Assembly: GCF_019317285.1 (NCBI RefSeq) | Contig: NZ_CP079218.1 | Location: forward strand, 992,001-1,056,000 | Direction of reading: 5' to 3' | DNA: 64,000 nt | Origin: Pedobacter sp. D749 | GTDB taxonomy: Bacteria > Bacteroidota > Bacteroidia > Sphingobacteriales > Sphingobacteriaceae | Shown here: in pieces, positions 9,616 to 18,260 of the stretch | How the letters are laid out: each line of letters begins with the position of its first letter | Position numbering within the stretch: the stretch's first letter is position 1 | Position numbers and translations under genes: made by a program | The notes under the pieces: model-generated | Told to the model about the DNA's origin: nothing | What the model saw: only the letters and a program-made list of their open reading frames with translations | Database searches by the model: none

Positions 9616-9663
9616 TTTAAGAAAAGCTTAGCTTGCATAAAAAACATCTAAGCTTTTCTTAAA
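9616..9663. terminator. Long inverted repeat ending the phosphoesterase-ATPase operon
   Basis: The perfect 16-bp arms TTTAAGAAAAGCTTAG (9616-9631) and their complement (9648-9663) are separated by 16 nt. The hairpin lies 22 bp after the ATPase stop and probably ends the transcript. It also separates this operon from the nitrilase-like gene that starts 212 bp later. Confidence 0.7.
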
Positions 9664-9875
9664 TTACAAATTTTTGTGCAATCGATTAGGGATTTTTGTA
9701 GCGGACTGACCCTTAGGTAAAAAAAAGAGAGTTTTTCGGATTCGTTGATTATTAATCTTGTGAAATTGTCATGTGCTCCGAAACATAACTCTTACTTACA
9801 CAAAAATATCTGTGTCCGAAGCGACACCTACAAACCAATATTGATTTAATTATTACTCACTACTCTATATTAACA

Positions 9876-12218
9876 ATGAATAGCCCTCAAGAAGTAACTT
9901 TCAAAAAAATTGCCTTTGGTATCAACCCAGAATGGGACCTTAAAAACTGGATTCAATGGCCACCAGATATGTTCGCCCTTTGCGCAACAATTATCAATCG
10001 AACAGGTGCATACAAGTTGCTCCTAATGGATCCTCTTATATGGAACAACCCTTCTTGGACAAATGACATAAAAACAATCGCACGAGCTTGGGTTAGATAT
10101 TCTAATTCTTTACTATTGAAAAACGCCCCAGCCAAATCATTCCTTAATCACCCAGTCTTTTCAAAACATTTTGAAGTTTTACTAAACGATTGGATAAGTG
10201 AAGACAGTGTTAAGTTAGATCATGTAAGGGTCTTGGGTAACATTTACAAAGTGAATGCGTTACCTTCCTGGAAAAAAGTAGAGGCATTTACCCAATCACT
10301 TCTATTTATGTATATACTAGCCGATTCGTGCTGCGAAGGCCTAGGATTTCTTGGCCAACCCTTGGCCAAGCAAAATCTTTCTCATCGAAATTTTTTCTGC
10401 GTAGCTAATTTATTACTGATCAATACTGGGTCACTTAGTACTATACCTAAATTTCATGGTGTAGTCCTGCCAAAAATGAGAACGCCTCAAGCTGGAATGG
10501 TACCAAGATCGGTCACGCATTATCTAACTTTTCATGCTACAGAAGTTGAAGTTTTCTGGCGTACTTTTCCTTGGTTGGAGCAGAGAAACAAGAGCTTGAA
10601 TATCTTAGCAGTTCCATATCCATATGAGGTTAAGTCAAGTGATTTTGAACTCATAGGTGATAATTATCAATCAGTTAGGTACTTTAAAGCCAATGTTAGT
10701 GGCCGCGAAGTTCAACAAGCCTTTTTACAAAATTTGGTTGAAAAAGTTTTGGAGCTCAGTAAAGAAAATAAGCAGGTGGATATATTGGTTTTTCCAGAAA
10801 TGTCGCTGTCGGATAATGAATACAAATTCTTGCTCAAAGAATTACATCATCGATTTTTAGATGCCAAATGTCTGGCCAGGCTTCCTATAATTGTGGCAGG
10901 AGTGATGAGTAATTATGTGGAAAAAACGATTAATGAAGCTATTAATGACACTTTTCTAAACGAAGTTCGTTTAGCAATTCACTTTTCGGGTAAGTGGCAC
11001 AGTAATACTCAGCGAAAACATCATCGGTGGCAACTTGACAGAAATCAAATCAGACAATATGAGTTAGAGGGGCATTTTACCGCTGATAGTCTATGGTTTG
11101 AATACTGTACCGTTTCTCAACGCCGACTAACCATCCTTGCACCGAATGATTGGCTTGCCCTCACCGCATTGATTTGTGAGGATCTTGCAAGACAGGAACC
11201 TGTGGGAGAGGTTATTCGTGGGATTGGACCAACGTTACTCATGGCTTTATTAAGTGATGGACCACAATTAAAGGGGCGCTGGTCAGCTAGGTACGCAAGT
11301 GTGCTAGCAGATGATCCAGGCACGGCGGTACTTTCGCTTACCTCCAAAGGAATGATGGAACGATCGAAATCAGAAGATCCAAAAGTTAATGAAGCAGCAA
11401 AACCCATCATTGGACTTTGGAAAGATATGGTTAATAGCTGGAGCGAGTTTGAGCTTAAAGAAAAGGGTAAGGCACTTTTATTTACTATCTCTTCCAAATA
11501 TCGTGAGGAATATACCCTAGATGGACGATCTGATCGCAAATTTGCTTCAGTATTCCAGCTCGACAGCCAATTTCCGGAAAGTATAGAAATTGAAACTGAA
11601 AATAATAAAGCGAAAGTGTCACCTGCTTTAGATGATATCATATCTTCTAATAATCTTCGAGAACTTTCTGCGATTCAATTTGTAATTGATGCTTTGATAG
11701 ATATATTAAGTTCCGAAACCAGAGAAGATATTGATAAAGGCAGAGGAAATATTGAACTAAGCAAAGATTTTCTGCTCACTTTATTACAGGGTAAAAAGCT
11801 TTCTCAATCAGATAATAACAATTTGAGGTCCCGCATAGCAGATATTATTTCAAGGGCCTGGAAAGAACCACATTCAGTAGGAATTTCGGCTAGTGCAGCA
11901 ACTCAGTCAGAGGAGGAAATGAAAGTTACTGCGGGCATAATTCAAAAAATTATACAAGGAATGTCCGCCACCGCTCCAGATGAAACTGCGCAATTTTATG
12001 AAGAATTGATTCACCTTTGCAAAGACGAACTTTCTGTTGAGAAGCTAAAATTTGAACACAAACAGGTTTATATGAGTATACTCTATAACCTTTTCAATCG
12101 AATGGTTAACTGGCAACCGAAAAGCTCCAAAAATTCCACAAATGCCATAAGCGGAATGAACGTATCGAAAGCGATAAAGTTGAAAGCTGACATTTTGGAA
12201 ATTGTATTAAATAATTAA
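9876..12218 (+). CDS. Large protein with nitrilase/CN-hydrolase core
   Basis: The centre of this 780-aa protein matches the carbon-nitrogen hydrolase superfamily. Glu308 sits in VFPEMS, Lys381 in QRKHHRW and Cys434 in ALICEDL, with the usual order and spacing, and LLSDGPQLKGRWSARYA follows. Family enzymes hydrolyse nitriles or amides or transfer amide nitrogen. The ~290 residues before the core and ~250 after it are not part of a normal nitrilase (usually 260-350 aa) and I do not recognise them. There is no signal peptide. It stands alone, with a terminator upstream and a convergent methyltransferase downstream. Nitrilase domains also occur as partners in some defence reverse transcriptases, but no RT is present here. 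Function unknown. Confidence 0.7.
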   Translation: MNSPQEVTFKKIAFGINPEWDLKNWIQWPPDMFALCATIINRTGAYKLLLMDPLIWNNPSWTNDIKTIARAWVRYSNSLLLKNAPAKSFLNHPVFSKHFEVLLNDWISEDSVKLDHVRVLGNIYKVNALPSWKKVEAFTQSLLFMYILADSCCEGLGFLGQPLAKQNLSHRNFFCVANLLLINTGSLSTIPKFHGVVLPKMRTPQAGMVPRSVTHYLTFHATEVEVFWRTFPWLEQRNKSLNILAVPYPYEVKSSDFELIGDNYQSVRYFKANVSGREVQQAFLQNLVEKVLELSKENKQVDILVFPEMSLSDNEYKFLLKELHHRFLDAKCLARLPIIVAGVMSNYVEKTINEAINDTFLNEVRLAIHFSGKWHSNTQRKHHRWQLDRNQIRQYELEGHFTADSLWFEYCTVSQRRLTILAPNDWLALTALICEDLARQEPVGEVIRGIGPTLLMALLSDGPQLKGRWSARYASVLADDPGTAVLSLTSKGMMERSKSEDPKVNEAAKPIIGLWKDMVNSWSEFELKEKGKALLFTISSKYREEYTLDGRSDRKFASVFQLDSQFPESIEIETENNKAKVSPALDDIISSNNLRELSAIQFVIDALIDILSSETREDIDKGRGNIELSKDFLLTLLQGKKLSQSDNNNLRSRIADIISRAWKEPHSVGISASAATQSEEEMKVTAGIIQKIIQGMSATAPDETAQFYEELIHLCKDELSVEKLKFEHKQVYMSILYNLFNRMVNWQPKSSKNSTNAISGMNVSKAIKLKADILEIVLNN

Positions 12219-12510
12219 TAGTTGCCTGGTGGATAGACCAAAATATTTGAACCCATCTCGTCAATTTATTAATCTCATTAATTTTCTGGATGTGAATAGA
12301 TTGTAGCTTTTATGATTTTGGTGAGATGGGGTCAATCAAAGCTGTTTTGTCCAATATATAATTTGATCAACTGGTATCTAGATAATCGGCATACTTTCAT
12401 TATACACTATGAAGTGAAAAATCAGTTTATAAAAATCATGTTATTTTTTCTTGCCAAGTTGATAGGTTGTGGGAATATATTTTTCTTATAATTCCTTCAA
12501 TATTATTGTG

Positions 12511-13248
12511 CTATGATAGTCTGTAAATACACATTATATCGGCCTCGGGATGATTTATCAATTCTTCGTTCATGATTGATTTTCGTTCACTTTTATCGAA
12601 GATATTCATGTGATCGAGAATTTTTTCAAGCCATTTTTCCTGAGTCTGCATCTCCTTTTTTGAGGACAAGCGTTCTGTTTCCGAAAATAATAGTCTTTCA
12701 AAGCCTGATGGAATGAATAAACTATCTAGATTTGCTAACGTAAAATAATGCTTGAAATATTCATTATTTTCTGGGTTACTTGGGTCATTACTATAATATT
12801 TGTCTGAATGAACCCATACGCATATCAATGAACCTGAAATTAAATTTAACTTCAATTGGCTTATTATATCCTGACATTGTGCCAAATTAAAAAAGTGGAG
12901 GATATTAGCCAGAAAAACTACAGAATAGGTTTCTGATGGCAAAGGATCACTAAGCAAAGTGAGATTGAACAATTCGATATTTTCGTCTGTAATGGGTAGG
13001 GCATCTAACCTGTTTTTTAGTTGGTCAAGTTGAAATTGTTCGTTGTCAATCCCTATTAATTTTCTGTTTGTACTGATATAATCAAAGAGAAAACTTGTTT
13101 GACCACAACCTATATCAACTATGGCACCATTAACAAATTCATCTTCATAATCCCTTAAAGGATTATGCATTACCCTGATTAAATCATCAGTTGTAAAAGT
13201 TTCGGAATAAGCCTCCCAATATAGGCGCATTTGAGTATCCATAAGCAT
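12511..13248 (-). CDS. Class I SAM-dependent methyltransferase
   Basis: Motif I VDIGCGQTSFLFDY (~residues 45-58) and the acidic GIDNEQF at the end of strand beta2 mark a Rossmann-type SAM-binding methyltransferase of about 245 aa. VVFLANILHFF is the motif IV region. The substrate cannot be told; small-molecule methyltransferases look like this. An ATG two codons in (MDTQMRLYW, 13242) could also be the start. The gene converges with the nitrilase-like gene. The 292 bp between them hold no ORF or repeat that I recognise. Confidence 0.8.
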   Translation of the reverse strand: MLMDTQMRLYWEAYSETFTTDDLIRVMHNPLRDYEDEFVNGAIVDIGCGQTSFLFDYISTNRKLIGIDNEQFQLDQLKNRLDALPITDENIELFNLTLLSDPLPSETYSVVFLANILHFFNLAQCQDIISQLKLNLISGSLICVWVHSDKYYSNDPSNPENNEYFKHYFTLANLDSLFIPSGFERLLFSETERLSSKKEMQTQEKWLEKILDHMNIFDKSERKSIMNEELINHPEADIMCIYRLS

Positions 13249-13450
13249 TAATTTCAGAAATCAAATTACAAATTCTTAATGTTCAAACCAATTTTCTGAA
13301 ATAAATTGATAAGATGATTTGCAGTAAGTAAAAATATTAAATTATTTGCTTCCAGATCTGCCAAATTCTTTGTTCTATTATAATCTTTGGTCAAGGTAAT
13401 CCAAAGAAAAATCACCTAGTTCAAAATAGCAGCCTTTTTTATCACATAAA

Positions 13451-13475
13451 AGCCCCCACAATAGTAGGGGCTAAA
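13451..13475 (-). terminator. Terminator hairpin of the 212-aa gene, copy 1
   Basis: AGCCCC (13451-13456) pairs with GGGGCT (13467-13472). On the minus strand the hairpin is followed by TTTT. The other gene copy has the equivalent AGCCCT/AGGGCT hairpin at 62144-62165, again with both arms changed together. Confidence 0.6.
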
Positions 13476-13502
13476 TTTGCATTACCTTTTTACTTCCTTA
13501 GC

Positions 13503-14141
13503 TCACTCAAAACTTCCTTTCCCATCAGCAAGATAACTGTAAATCACCATATATTCGGTTCCGTTCTTTTGGAAATGCCCGATAGGAATATCGCCTTTTT
13601 CGAAATAGGCTGATTTACTTTCGAATGGAATACCGCAAAGCACTATATTCGGTTCTATTTGATGATAAACAACATCATTTCTGGTGCCCGCAATAGCCAT
13701 CAACGCTGATAAATTTTTGCTCGATCCTTTTTGGTTATACTTAGGATGGTGCGGGTGTTGATTGGCCGATACCCAGGAACCGGGCGCCATTGGTTTATAA
13801 AATTTGCCCAGTGGGATATCGAACCTGCGTGGTAAAAAGCAAGAGGTTATTGTTCCATTAGCGGTGATGGTTCCGGTTTCTATAAAGAAATGGGTAATTC
13901 GAATCCAATGCCGGGTGAGCTGATACACATATTCCCGAATGGAATTTTGTCCATCTTCTAAAAATTCTGCCCAACCGGTGTAGCGTGGCAAAGTCATCAT
14001 GATTTCAGAAACATGGCCATCAATATGATGTAAGGTAGCCTTTACCGCGCAAATGGCAGGTAATACATTCATGTTGGCTGATTCAGCTACAACCTGAGCA
14101 GGGAGCTGTGTGTTTTTGTTTTTACTTTTGGTAGTTCGCAT
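13503..14141 (-). CDS. Unknown 212-aa protein, copy 1 of a duplicated gene with structured leader
   Basis: I do not recognise this family. The protein is soluble, without signal peptide or membrane segment. Its conserved blocks include MMTLPRYTGWAEFLEDG, LTRHWIRITHFFIETGTI, SWVSANQHPHHPKYNQKG and the C-terminal IPIGHFQKNGTEYMVIYSY. A second copy at 62182-62820 differs at 15 of 212 positions by my count. Three of those are in the first nine codons, where the DNA pairs with the leader. Each copy has its own structured leader and a hairpin just past the stop. The HPHH string is not a convincing HUH or tyrosine-transposase motif. It could be an RNA- or DNA-binding autoregulator or a small selfish gene, but nothing here proves either. 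Confidence 0.7.
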   Translation of the reverse strand: MRTTKSKNKNTQLPAQVVAESANMNVLPAICAVKATLHHIDGHVSEIMMTLPRYTGWAEFLEDGQNSIREYVYQLTRHWIRITHFFIETGTITANGTITSCFLPRRFDIPLGKFYKPMAPGSWVSANQHPHHPKYNQKGSSKNLSALMAIAGTRNDVVYHQIEPNIVLCGIPFESKSAYFEKGDIPIGHFQKNGTEYMVIYSYLADGKGSFE

Positions 14142-14303
14142 AACCGTAAAATAAAGTATCCTGGTCGCTGCGAACTACCAAATAACTCTTCACAGAGAAA
14201 TTGAAAATGTGGGGCTACCACTCGACCAGGAATATTGTTAAAGAAATTTAATTGATTTTAGCTCTGTGTTTAAGTGAATGATGATATTAATTAGTAATTC
14301 GCA
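14127..14303 (-). promoter_or_regulatory. Putative cis-acting RNA switch over the start codon (copy 1)
   Basis: Three related segments are present in the leader. S (14127-14140) covers codons 1-5. A' (14169-14182) is its perfect 14-nt complement. X (14291-14303) resembles S but has U for C at two sites, so it pairs with A' over 13 nt using two G-U wobbles. A' can therefore hide the start codon or pair upstream with X. A second helix (CCTGGTCG 14160-14167 with CGACCAGG 14223-14230) brackets A', and a small hairpin GTGG/CCAC lies at 14209-14221. Both A' pairings would form a pseudoknot with the bracket helix. The second gene copy keeps every helix with different bases. Confidence 0.65.
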
Positions 14304-14595
14304 TAGGCAATTTAGAAACAATATCTCAAAACACAAAGAAAAATCTCTAATAAATTTGGTTTATCATCAGCGTTCAAAGTAGCTTTGTTTAACCTCTTTT
14401 CTTGCTGTAATTTCTTAAACTAAGTGATTTTAACAGGCTCTAGAGTATTCCCTTAGAAGTTTCGATAAAGAAATTTTATACAGTGTTTTCGGAAGCTTAT
14501 CGCGTGTATAAGCTCTTCAAGTTTCTAAAGGATGATTTTACCATTATTTCGGCAGGATGTGCGATTAAGATAGTTTTCTTCATTTTGTTCCAAAA

Positions 14596-14630
14596 CTTCA
14601 ATATGTCTTCAGTATCTTATACCATATTTG
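14596..14630 (+). promoter_or_regulatory. Direct-repeat operator and promoter of the two-component operon
   Basis: CTTCA at 14596-14600 and 14607-14611 are direct repeats 11 bp apart, the spacing typical of tandem OmpR-family sites. CATATTTG (14623-14630), one mismatch from the Bacteroidetes -7 consensus TAnnTTTG, begins 12 bp after the repeat. The same arrangement precedes the Rieske operon at 18036. This suggests autoregulation by the response regulator just downstream. The rest of the gap 14304-14595 shows no ORF. Confidence 0.6.
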
Positions 14631-14636
14631 TTCATC

Positions 14637-15314
14637 ATGAAGATCCTGATTATTGAAGACGAGTTAGGCCTGCAGCGTAGTATAGCACAATACCTTACCT
14701 GTGAGGGTAATCTTTGTAGCATGGCCTCCAACTATGCTGAGGCACTTGATCGGCTGAACAGTTATGACTATGATTGTATCTTGCTTGACCTGACCCTTCC
14801 GGATGGAGAAGGTCTTCAGCTACTGAATTATCTTAAAAGGATGAACAGACCGGAAGGGGTGATCATTATATCAGCGAGAAACTCTCTTGATCAAAAGATA
14901 GAAGGTTTGAGCCTTGGTGCCGATGATTACCTGATTAAGCCTTTTCATCTATCTGAACTGAATGCAAGAATACTTGCTGTTGTACGCCGGAAAAGCGCGA
15001 ATGGAGACCGCCATATCGAATTCAATGAAATACGAATTGATTTGGATGCAAAAGAGGTTTTGGTAAGTGGTAACTCAGTTTATATGACCAAAAAAGAATT
15101 TGATCTCCTGCTTTATTTCGTTGCAAATAAAGGTAAGGTGATTTCTAAGTCTGCGGCGGTTGAGCACATCTGGGGTGATGATGCTGATATGGCCGATAGT
15201 TTTGATTTCATTTATACTCATATTAAGAACATCCGTAAAAAGCTTACTGATGCGGGCAGCAGGGATTACTTTCATTCCGTATATGGCATTGGTTATAAAT
15301 TCACAGAAGTATGA
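14637..15314 (+). CDS. OmpR/PhoB-family response regulator
   Basis: The receiver domain (residues 1-~120) has the acidic pair ED (7-8), the phospho-acceptor Asp51 in LLDLTLPDG and Lys101 in YLIKPF. The C-terminal winged-helix domain (~125-225) ends with DYFHSVYGIGYKF. I start it at the ATG at 14637 (MKILIIEDE); the frame is also open from a TTG at 14628. The histidine kinase overlaps it by 4 bp (ATGA), so the two are translated together. Direct repeats upstream of this gene and of the Rieske operon suggest it controls itself and that operon. Confidence 0.92.
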   Translation: MKILIIEDELGLQRSIAQYLTCEGNLCSMASNYAEALDRLNSYDYDCILLDLTLPDGEGLQLLNYLKRMNRPEGVIIISARNSLDQKIEGLSLGADDYLIKPFHLSELNARILAVVRRKSANGDRHIEFNEIRIDLDAKEVLVSGNSVYMTKKEFDLLLYFVANKGKVISKSAAVEHIWGDDADMADSFDFIYTHIKNIRKKLTDAGSRDYFHSVYGIGYKFTEV

Positions 15315-16567
15315 AGCTATTTACCAGATACAACAGGATACTGATTATCATTAGTCTTTTCGGACTGCTGCTGATCGGATTTCTTTTTTACCGGATGCTT
15401 GTCTATTATCTTGATCAGCAAATTGACCATGACCTGGTGGAAGAGGTAATGGAGGTAAAGGAGTACTCAGCAAAAGGTAATTTTTATCAGCCGCATGAAT
15501 TTGAGGACCTTGTTGTTCAATATAAAAAAATAGAAAAGGCCAATCCTTCCAGTAGCTATGGTGATACGCTATTCTATAATCCCCTTAAGCACCGCAAAGA
15601 AACCGCAAGGTATCTTAAAACCGAACTCGAACTGGTTGGGCAACCTTACTGTGTTCTGGTTATCGCCTCTAAATTTGAACGGCAGGAGCAAATCAGGAAC
15701 ATCTGCCTCATTATTCTCATTCCAGTGATGCTGCTTTTTGCCCTTGTATTATTGGTAAACAGGATTTTGCTCAAAAAAATCTGGACGCCTTTTGAGCAGC
15801 TCTTAAAAAATATTACGGCCTTCAATATTAATCATGAACGGCCGTACGAGCCTGTAGAAATGCCCGTGGCAGAATTCAGGCAATTAAACAAAGTTTTGGT
15901 GGAACTTTCGGGGAAGGTGAAATCTGATTATAACGAGATTAAGCTGTTTACCGAAAATGCATCCCATGAAATGATGACGCCCCTGGCGGTGATCAATTCG
16001 AAGCTCGATAACATGCTCCAGTCTAATGTACTTGGGAAAGAAGATGGCGAAACACTGGTTGAACTGTACAAGGCCACCTCCCGTTTAACCAAGCTTAACC
16101 AATCACTACTACTCCTGGTTAAAATTGATAACAATTTATTGCAGGACGAAGAACAGATTAACCTGAAATCGCTTATTGAAGAAAAGCAAGTTTACTTCCA
16201 GGAACTTATCTCGGAGCGCAATATCACTGTAGAAAGTACATTAGCTGATGTGAGCATTTCTGCAAGCCGTAGCTTACTTGAAATACTGATTAATAATCTT
16301 TTCAGCAACGTAATCAGACATAATTACGATGGAGGTAAAATTGAGATAAGTCTGGAAACTGATAAAATCGTATTTGCCAATACCGGACACAATAAAGCGC
16401 TTGATCCCGAAAAAATATTCGACCGTTTTTATAAAGATAATGCCTCAGAAGGTACAGGGCTGGGGCTTGCCATACTGAAACAGATCTGCAACCGGCAACG
16501 TTACCAGCTTGATTATTCCTATCATCAGGACCTGCACACCTTCACCATTACATTTAACCATCAATAA
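15311..16567 (+). CDS. Sensor histidine kinase
   Basis: Two membrane helices (residues ~9-32 and ~130-150) flank a short periplasmic sensor of ~100 aa. The HisKA helix has the phospho-acceptor His219 in ASHEMMTPLAVI. The ATPase domain shows an N-box (NNLFSNVIRHN), ANTGHNK, the DRFYKDN F-box and GTGLGLAI. The start codon overlaps the stop of the response regulator (ATGA). The sensor is small and unlike a known ligand domain; given the neighbours, the signal may be metal or redox state (inference). Confidence 0.92.
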   Translation: MKLFTRYNRILIIISLFGLLLIGFLFYRMLVYYLDQQIDHDLVEEVMEVKEYSAKGNFYQPHEFEDLVVQYKKIEKANPSSSYGDTLFYNPLKHRKETARYLKTELELVGQPYCVLVIASKFERQEQIRNICLIILIPVMLLFALVLLVNRILLKKIWTPFEQLLKNITAFNINHERPYEPVEMPVAEFRQLNKVLVELSGKVKSDYNEIKLFTENASHEMMTPLAVINSKLDNMLQSNVLGKEDGETLVELYKATSRLTKLNQSLLLLVKIDNNLLQDEEQINLKSLIEEKQVYFQELISERNITVESTLADVSISASRSLLEILINNLFSNVIRHNYDGGKIEISLETDKIVFANTGHNKALDPEKIFDRFYKDNASEGTGLGLAILKQICNRQRYQLDYSYHQDLHTFTITFNHQ

Positions 16568-16572
16568 AATAC

Positions 16573-17241
16573 ATGTCCATTATCGAACCCAACAATCAGG
16601 AAATCGGAGCGATCAAAAAAGGAAAGAGATATGCCCCTGCCACTCGTTTATGGCACTGGGTAAATTTCATCATCATTTCCGGTTCACTATTCACCGTGCT
16701 GATCAACTCCACGCTCTTTGATGGATCGCAACGTAGCTTTGTGAAAAATGAACTGATAAATGCAGGAGTTTCAATAAGCGATAAACAGGCCGGTGCAGTT
16801 ACACATGGCCTGGAAGATCAGGTATGGGGCATACATATTTATTTTGGCTATGCCTTAGCCGCGCTTTTTCTGTTCAGGTTAATTGCAGCGTTTTTTATGC
16901 CTCCCTCGCAAAAACTCTTTCCCAAACTCAAAAAAGCTTATCAGGCATATTTTATCTTAAAAAAAGAACGTGAAACAGCAAAGCACGAACTGGTGGTAAA
17001 AGGACTTTACATCATTTTTTACCTCCTGCTTCTTATTATGGTGGTTACCGGCCTGCTGCTTGCTTTTGAAGATTATACCGGCATCCCGCAAAACATGAAC
17101 CACAGCATTAAGGAATTTCATGGTTTCTGCATGTACCTGATACTGGCTTTTATTGTTCTTCACCTGGCAGGCGTGTTCCTGGCCGAGCGGAAGGATGGAA
17201 AGGGAATTGTTTCGGACATGATCAACGGTGGAGAAAATTAA
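16573..17241 (+). CDS. Cytochrome b561-like di-haem membrane protein
   Basis: This is a four-helix membrane protein with the layout of bacterial b561/thiosulfate-reductase cytochrome b subunits. RLWHWVNFIIISGSLF has the first helix His, GIHIYFGYALAALFLF and YIIFYLLLLIMVVTGLL are the middle helices, and FHGFCMYLILAFIVLHLAGV carries two more candidate haem ligands. It would pass electrons between the quinone pool and a periplasmic partner. It lies 5 bp after the kinase and is probably co-transcribed with it. Confidence 0.85.
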   Translation: MSIIEPNNQEIGAIKKGKRYAPATRLWHWVNFIIISGSLFTVLINSTLFDGSQRSFVKNELINAGVSISDKQAGAVTHGLEDQVWGIHIYFGYALAALFLFRLIAAFFMPPSQKLFPKLKKAYQAYFILKKERETAKHELVVKGLYIIFYLLLLIMVVTGLLLAFEDYTGIPQNMNHSIKEFHGFCMYLILAFIVLHLAGVFLAERKDGKGIVSDMINGGEN

Positions 17242-17277
17242 GATGACGGATATTTAATTTAACATAAGGCTAAACAT

Positions 17278-17970
17278 ATGAGTAAGTTTCATAATGAACA
17301 GCATTTAAAAAGCTCAGCTTTCATTTCTGATATCGTGATCGGAATGAGTGATGGGCTCACCGTGCCCTTTGCGCTTGCTGCCGGGCTGAGTGCTGCGGTT
17401 AGCAGCAATTCAATTATCATTACTGCGGGTATTGCGGAGATCATTGCTGGCTGCATTGCTATGGGACTTGGCGGTTACCTGGCGGGAAAAACAGAGCAGG
17501 AGCACTATGAAAGTGAGCTGAAAAGGGAATACCTGGAAGTTGAAAATGTACCCGAAAAGGAAAAAGAAGAGGTAAAAGAGATTTTTGCCGAATACGGACT
17601 GGATAATAACGCGCAGCAACTTATTGTAGATCAGATGAGTAAGAATAAAGACCACTGGGTAGATTTTATGATGAAATTTGAGCTGGGTCTGGAAAAACCA
17701 GATGTGAACAGGGCGAGAAACAGTGCGCTTACCATAGGGTTTTCTTATTGTGTTGGTGGCATGCTACCCTTATCAGCTTATTTTTTTACTTCGATGCCGC
17801 AGAATGGACTTATCCTCTCCGCTGTGCTGACCACCATTTGTTTGTTTGTATTTGGCTATTTCAAAAGCAAGGTAACCGGCCAGCCGCCAATAAAAGGCGC
17901 TTTAAAAGTGACTGCAATAGGTTTGATTGCTGCCGGGGCGGCATTTCTAATTGCAAGATTAATTACTTAA
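17278..17970 (+). CDS. VIT1/CCC1-family membrane transporter (Fe2+/Mn2+ type)
   Basis: The VIT1/CCC1 hallmarks are clear: FISDIVIGMSDGLTVPFALAAGL (first helix), a second helix with the GLGGYLAGKTEQEHYESE metal-site region, a ~75-aa acidic cytoplasmic loop, and three C-terminal helices (ARNSALTIGFSYCVGG, LSAVLTTICLFVFGY, KVTAIGLIAAGAAFLIARLI). The family exports or sequesters ferrous iron or manganese. It lies 36 bp after the cytochrome gene, in the same direction, so it is likely the last gene of the two-component operon. Confidence 0.9.
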   Translation: MSKFHNEQHLKSSAFISDIVIGMSDGLTVPFALAAGLSAAVSSNSIIITAGIAEIIAGCIAMGLGGYLAGKTEQEHYESELKREYLEVENVPEKEKEEVKEIFAEYGLDNNAQQLIVDQMSKNKDHWVDFMMKFELGLEKPDVNRARNSALTIGFSYCVGGMLPLSAYFFTSMPQNGLILSAVLTTICLFVFGYFKSKVTGQPPIKGALKVTAIGLIAAGAAFLIARLIT

Positions 17971-18035
17971 GCCGTGTTTCGATTTTGCTCCCCAGATTCA
18001 TCATTAACAAATATTTAACAGATTTTAATTTAAAA

Positions 18036-18070
18036 CTTCAGAATGTCTTCAGATTTTGTCTATAGTTTTG
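18036..18070 (+). promoter_or_regulatory. Direct-repeat operator and -7 promoter element of the Rieske-ApbE operon
   Basis: CTTCA at 18036-18040 and 18047-18051 (11 bp apart) are followed after 12 bp by TAGTTTTG (18063-18070), an exact match to TAnnTTTG. Sequence and spacing match the site before the response regulator (14596). Transcription would start near 18077, giving a leader of about 180 nt in which I see no further signal. Confidence 0.65.
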
Positions 18071-18260
18071 TTACATGCAATTGGCTTTTTATCTATATTT
18101 CCTGATAAGCAAGCGCCAGCATGCACGGAACCCTAAAAGCTTTTTATAGATATAATTTTACACAGCTTTATTCAGTTTATACCTGTCGATAAAGAAGGCT
18201 ATCCATCAGGCTATCAACTGAATATTTTATTGCATTGCTCATTTTAACTATAAAAAGAAC

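Noticed and set aside
11117..11641. 174-aa minus-strand frame
   Set aside because: It is a shadow of the nitrilase-like gene, whose catalytic motifs lie in the plus frame.
13760..13790. HPHH in the 212-aa protein as a possible HUH transposase site
   Set aside because: HUH needs His-hydrophobic-His with a suitably placed Tyr and fold; the context SANQHPHHPKYNQ does not fit TnpA or Rep families.
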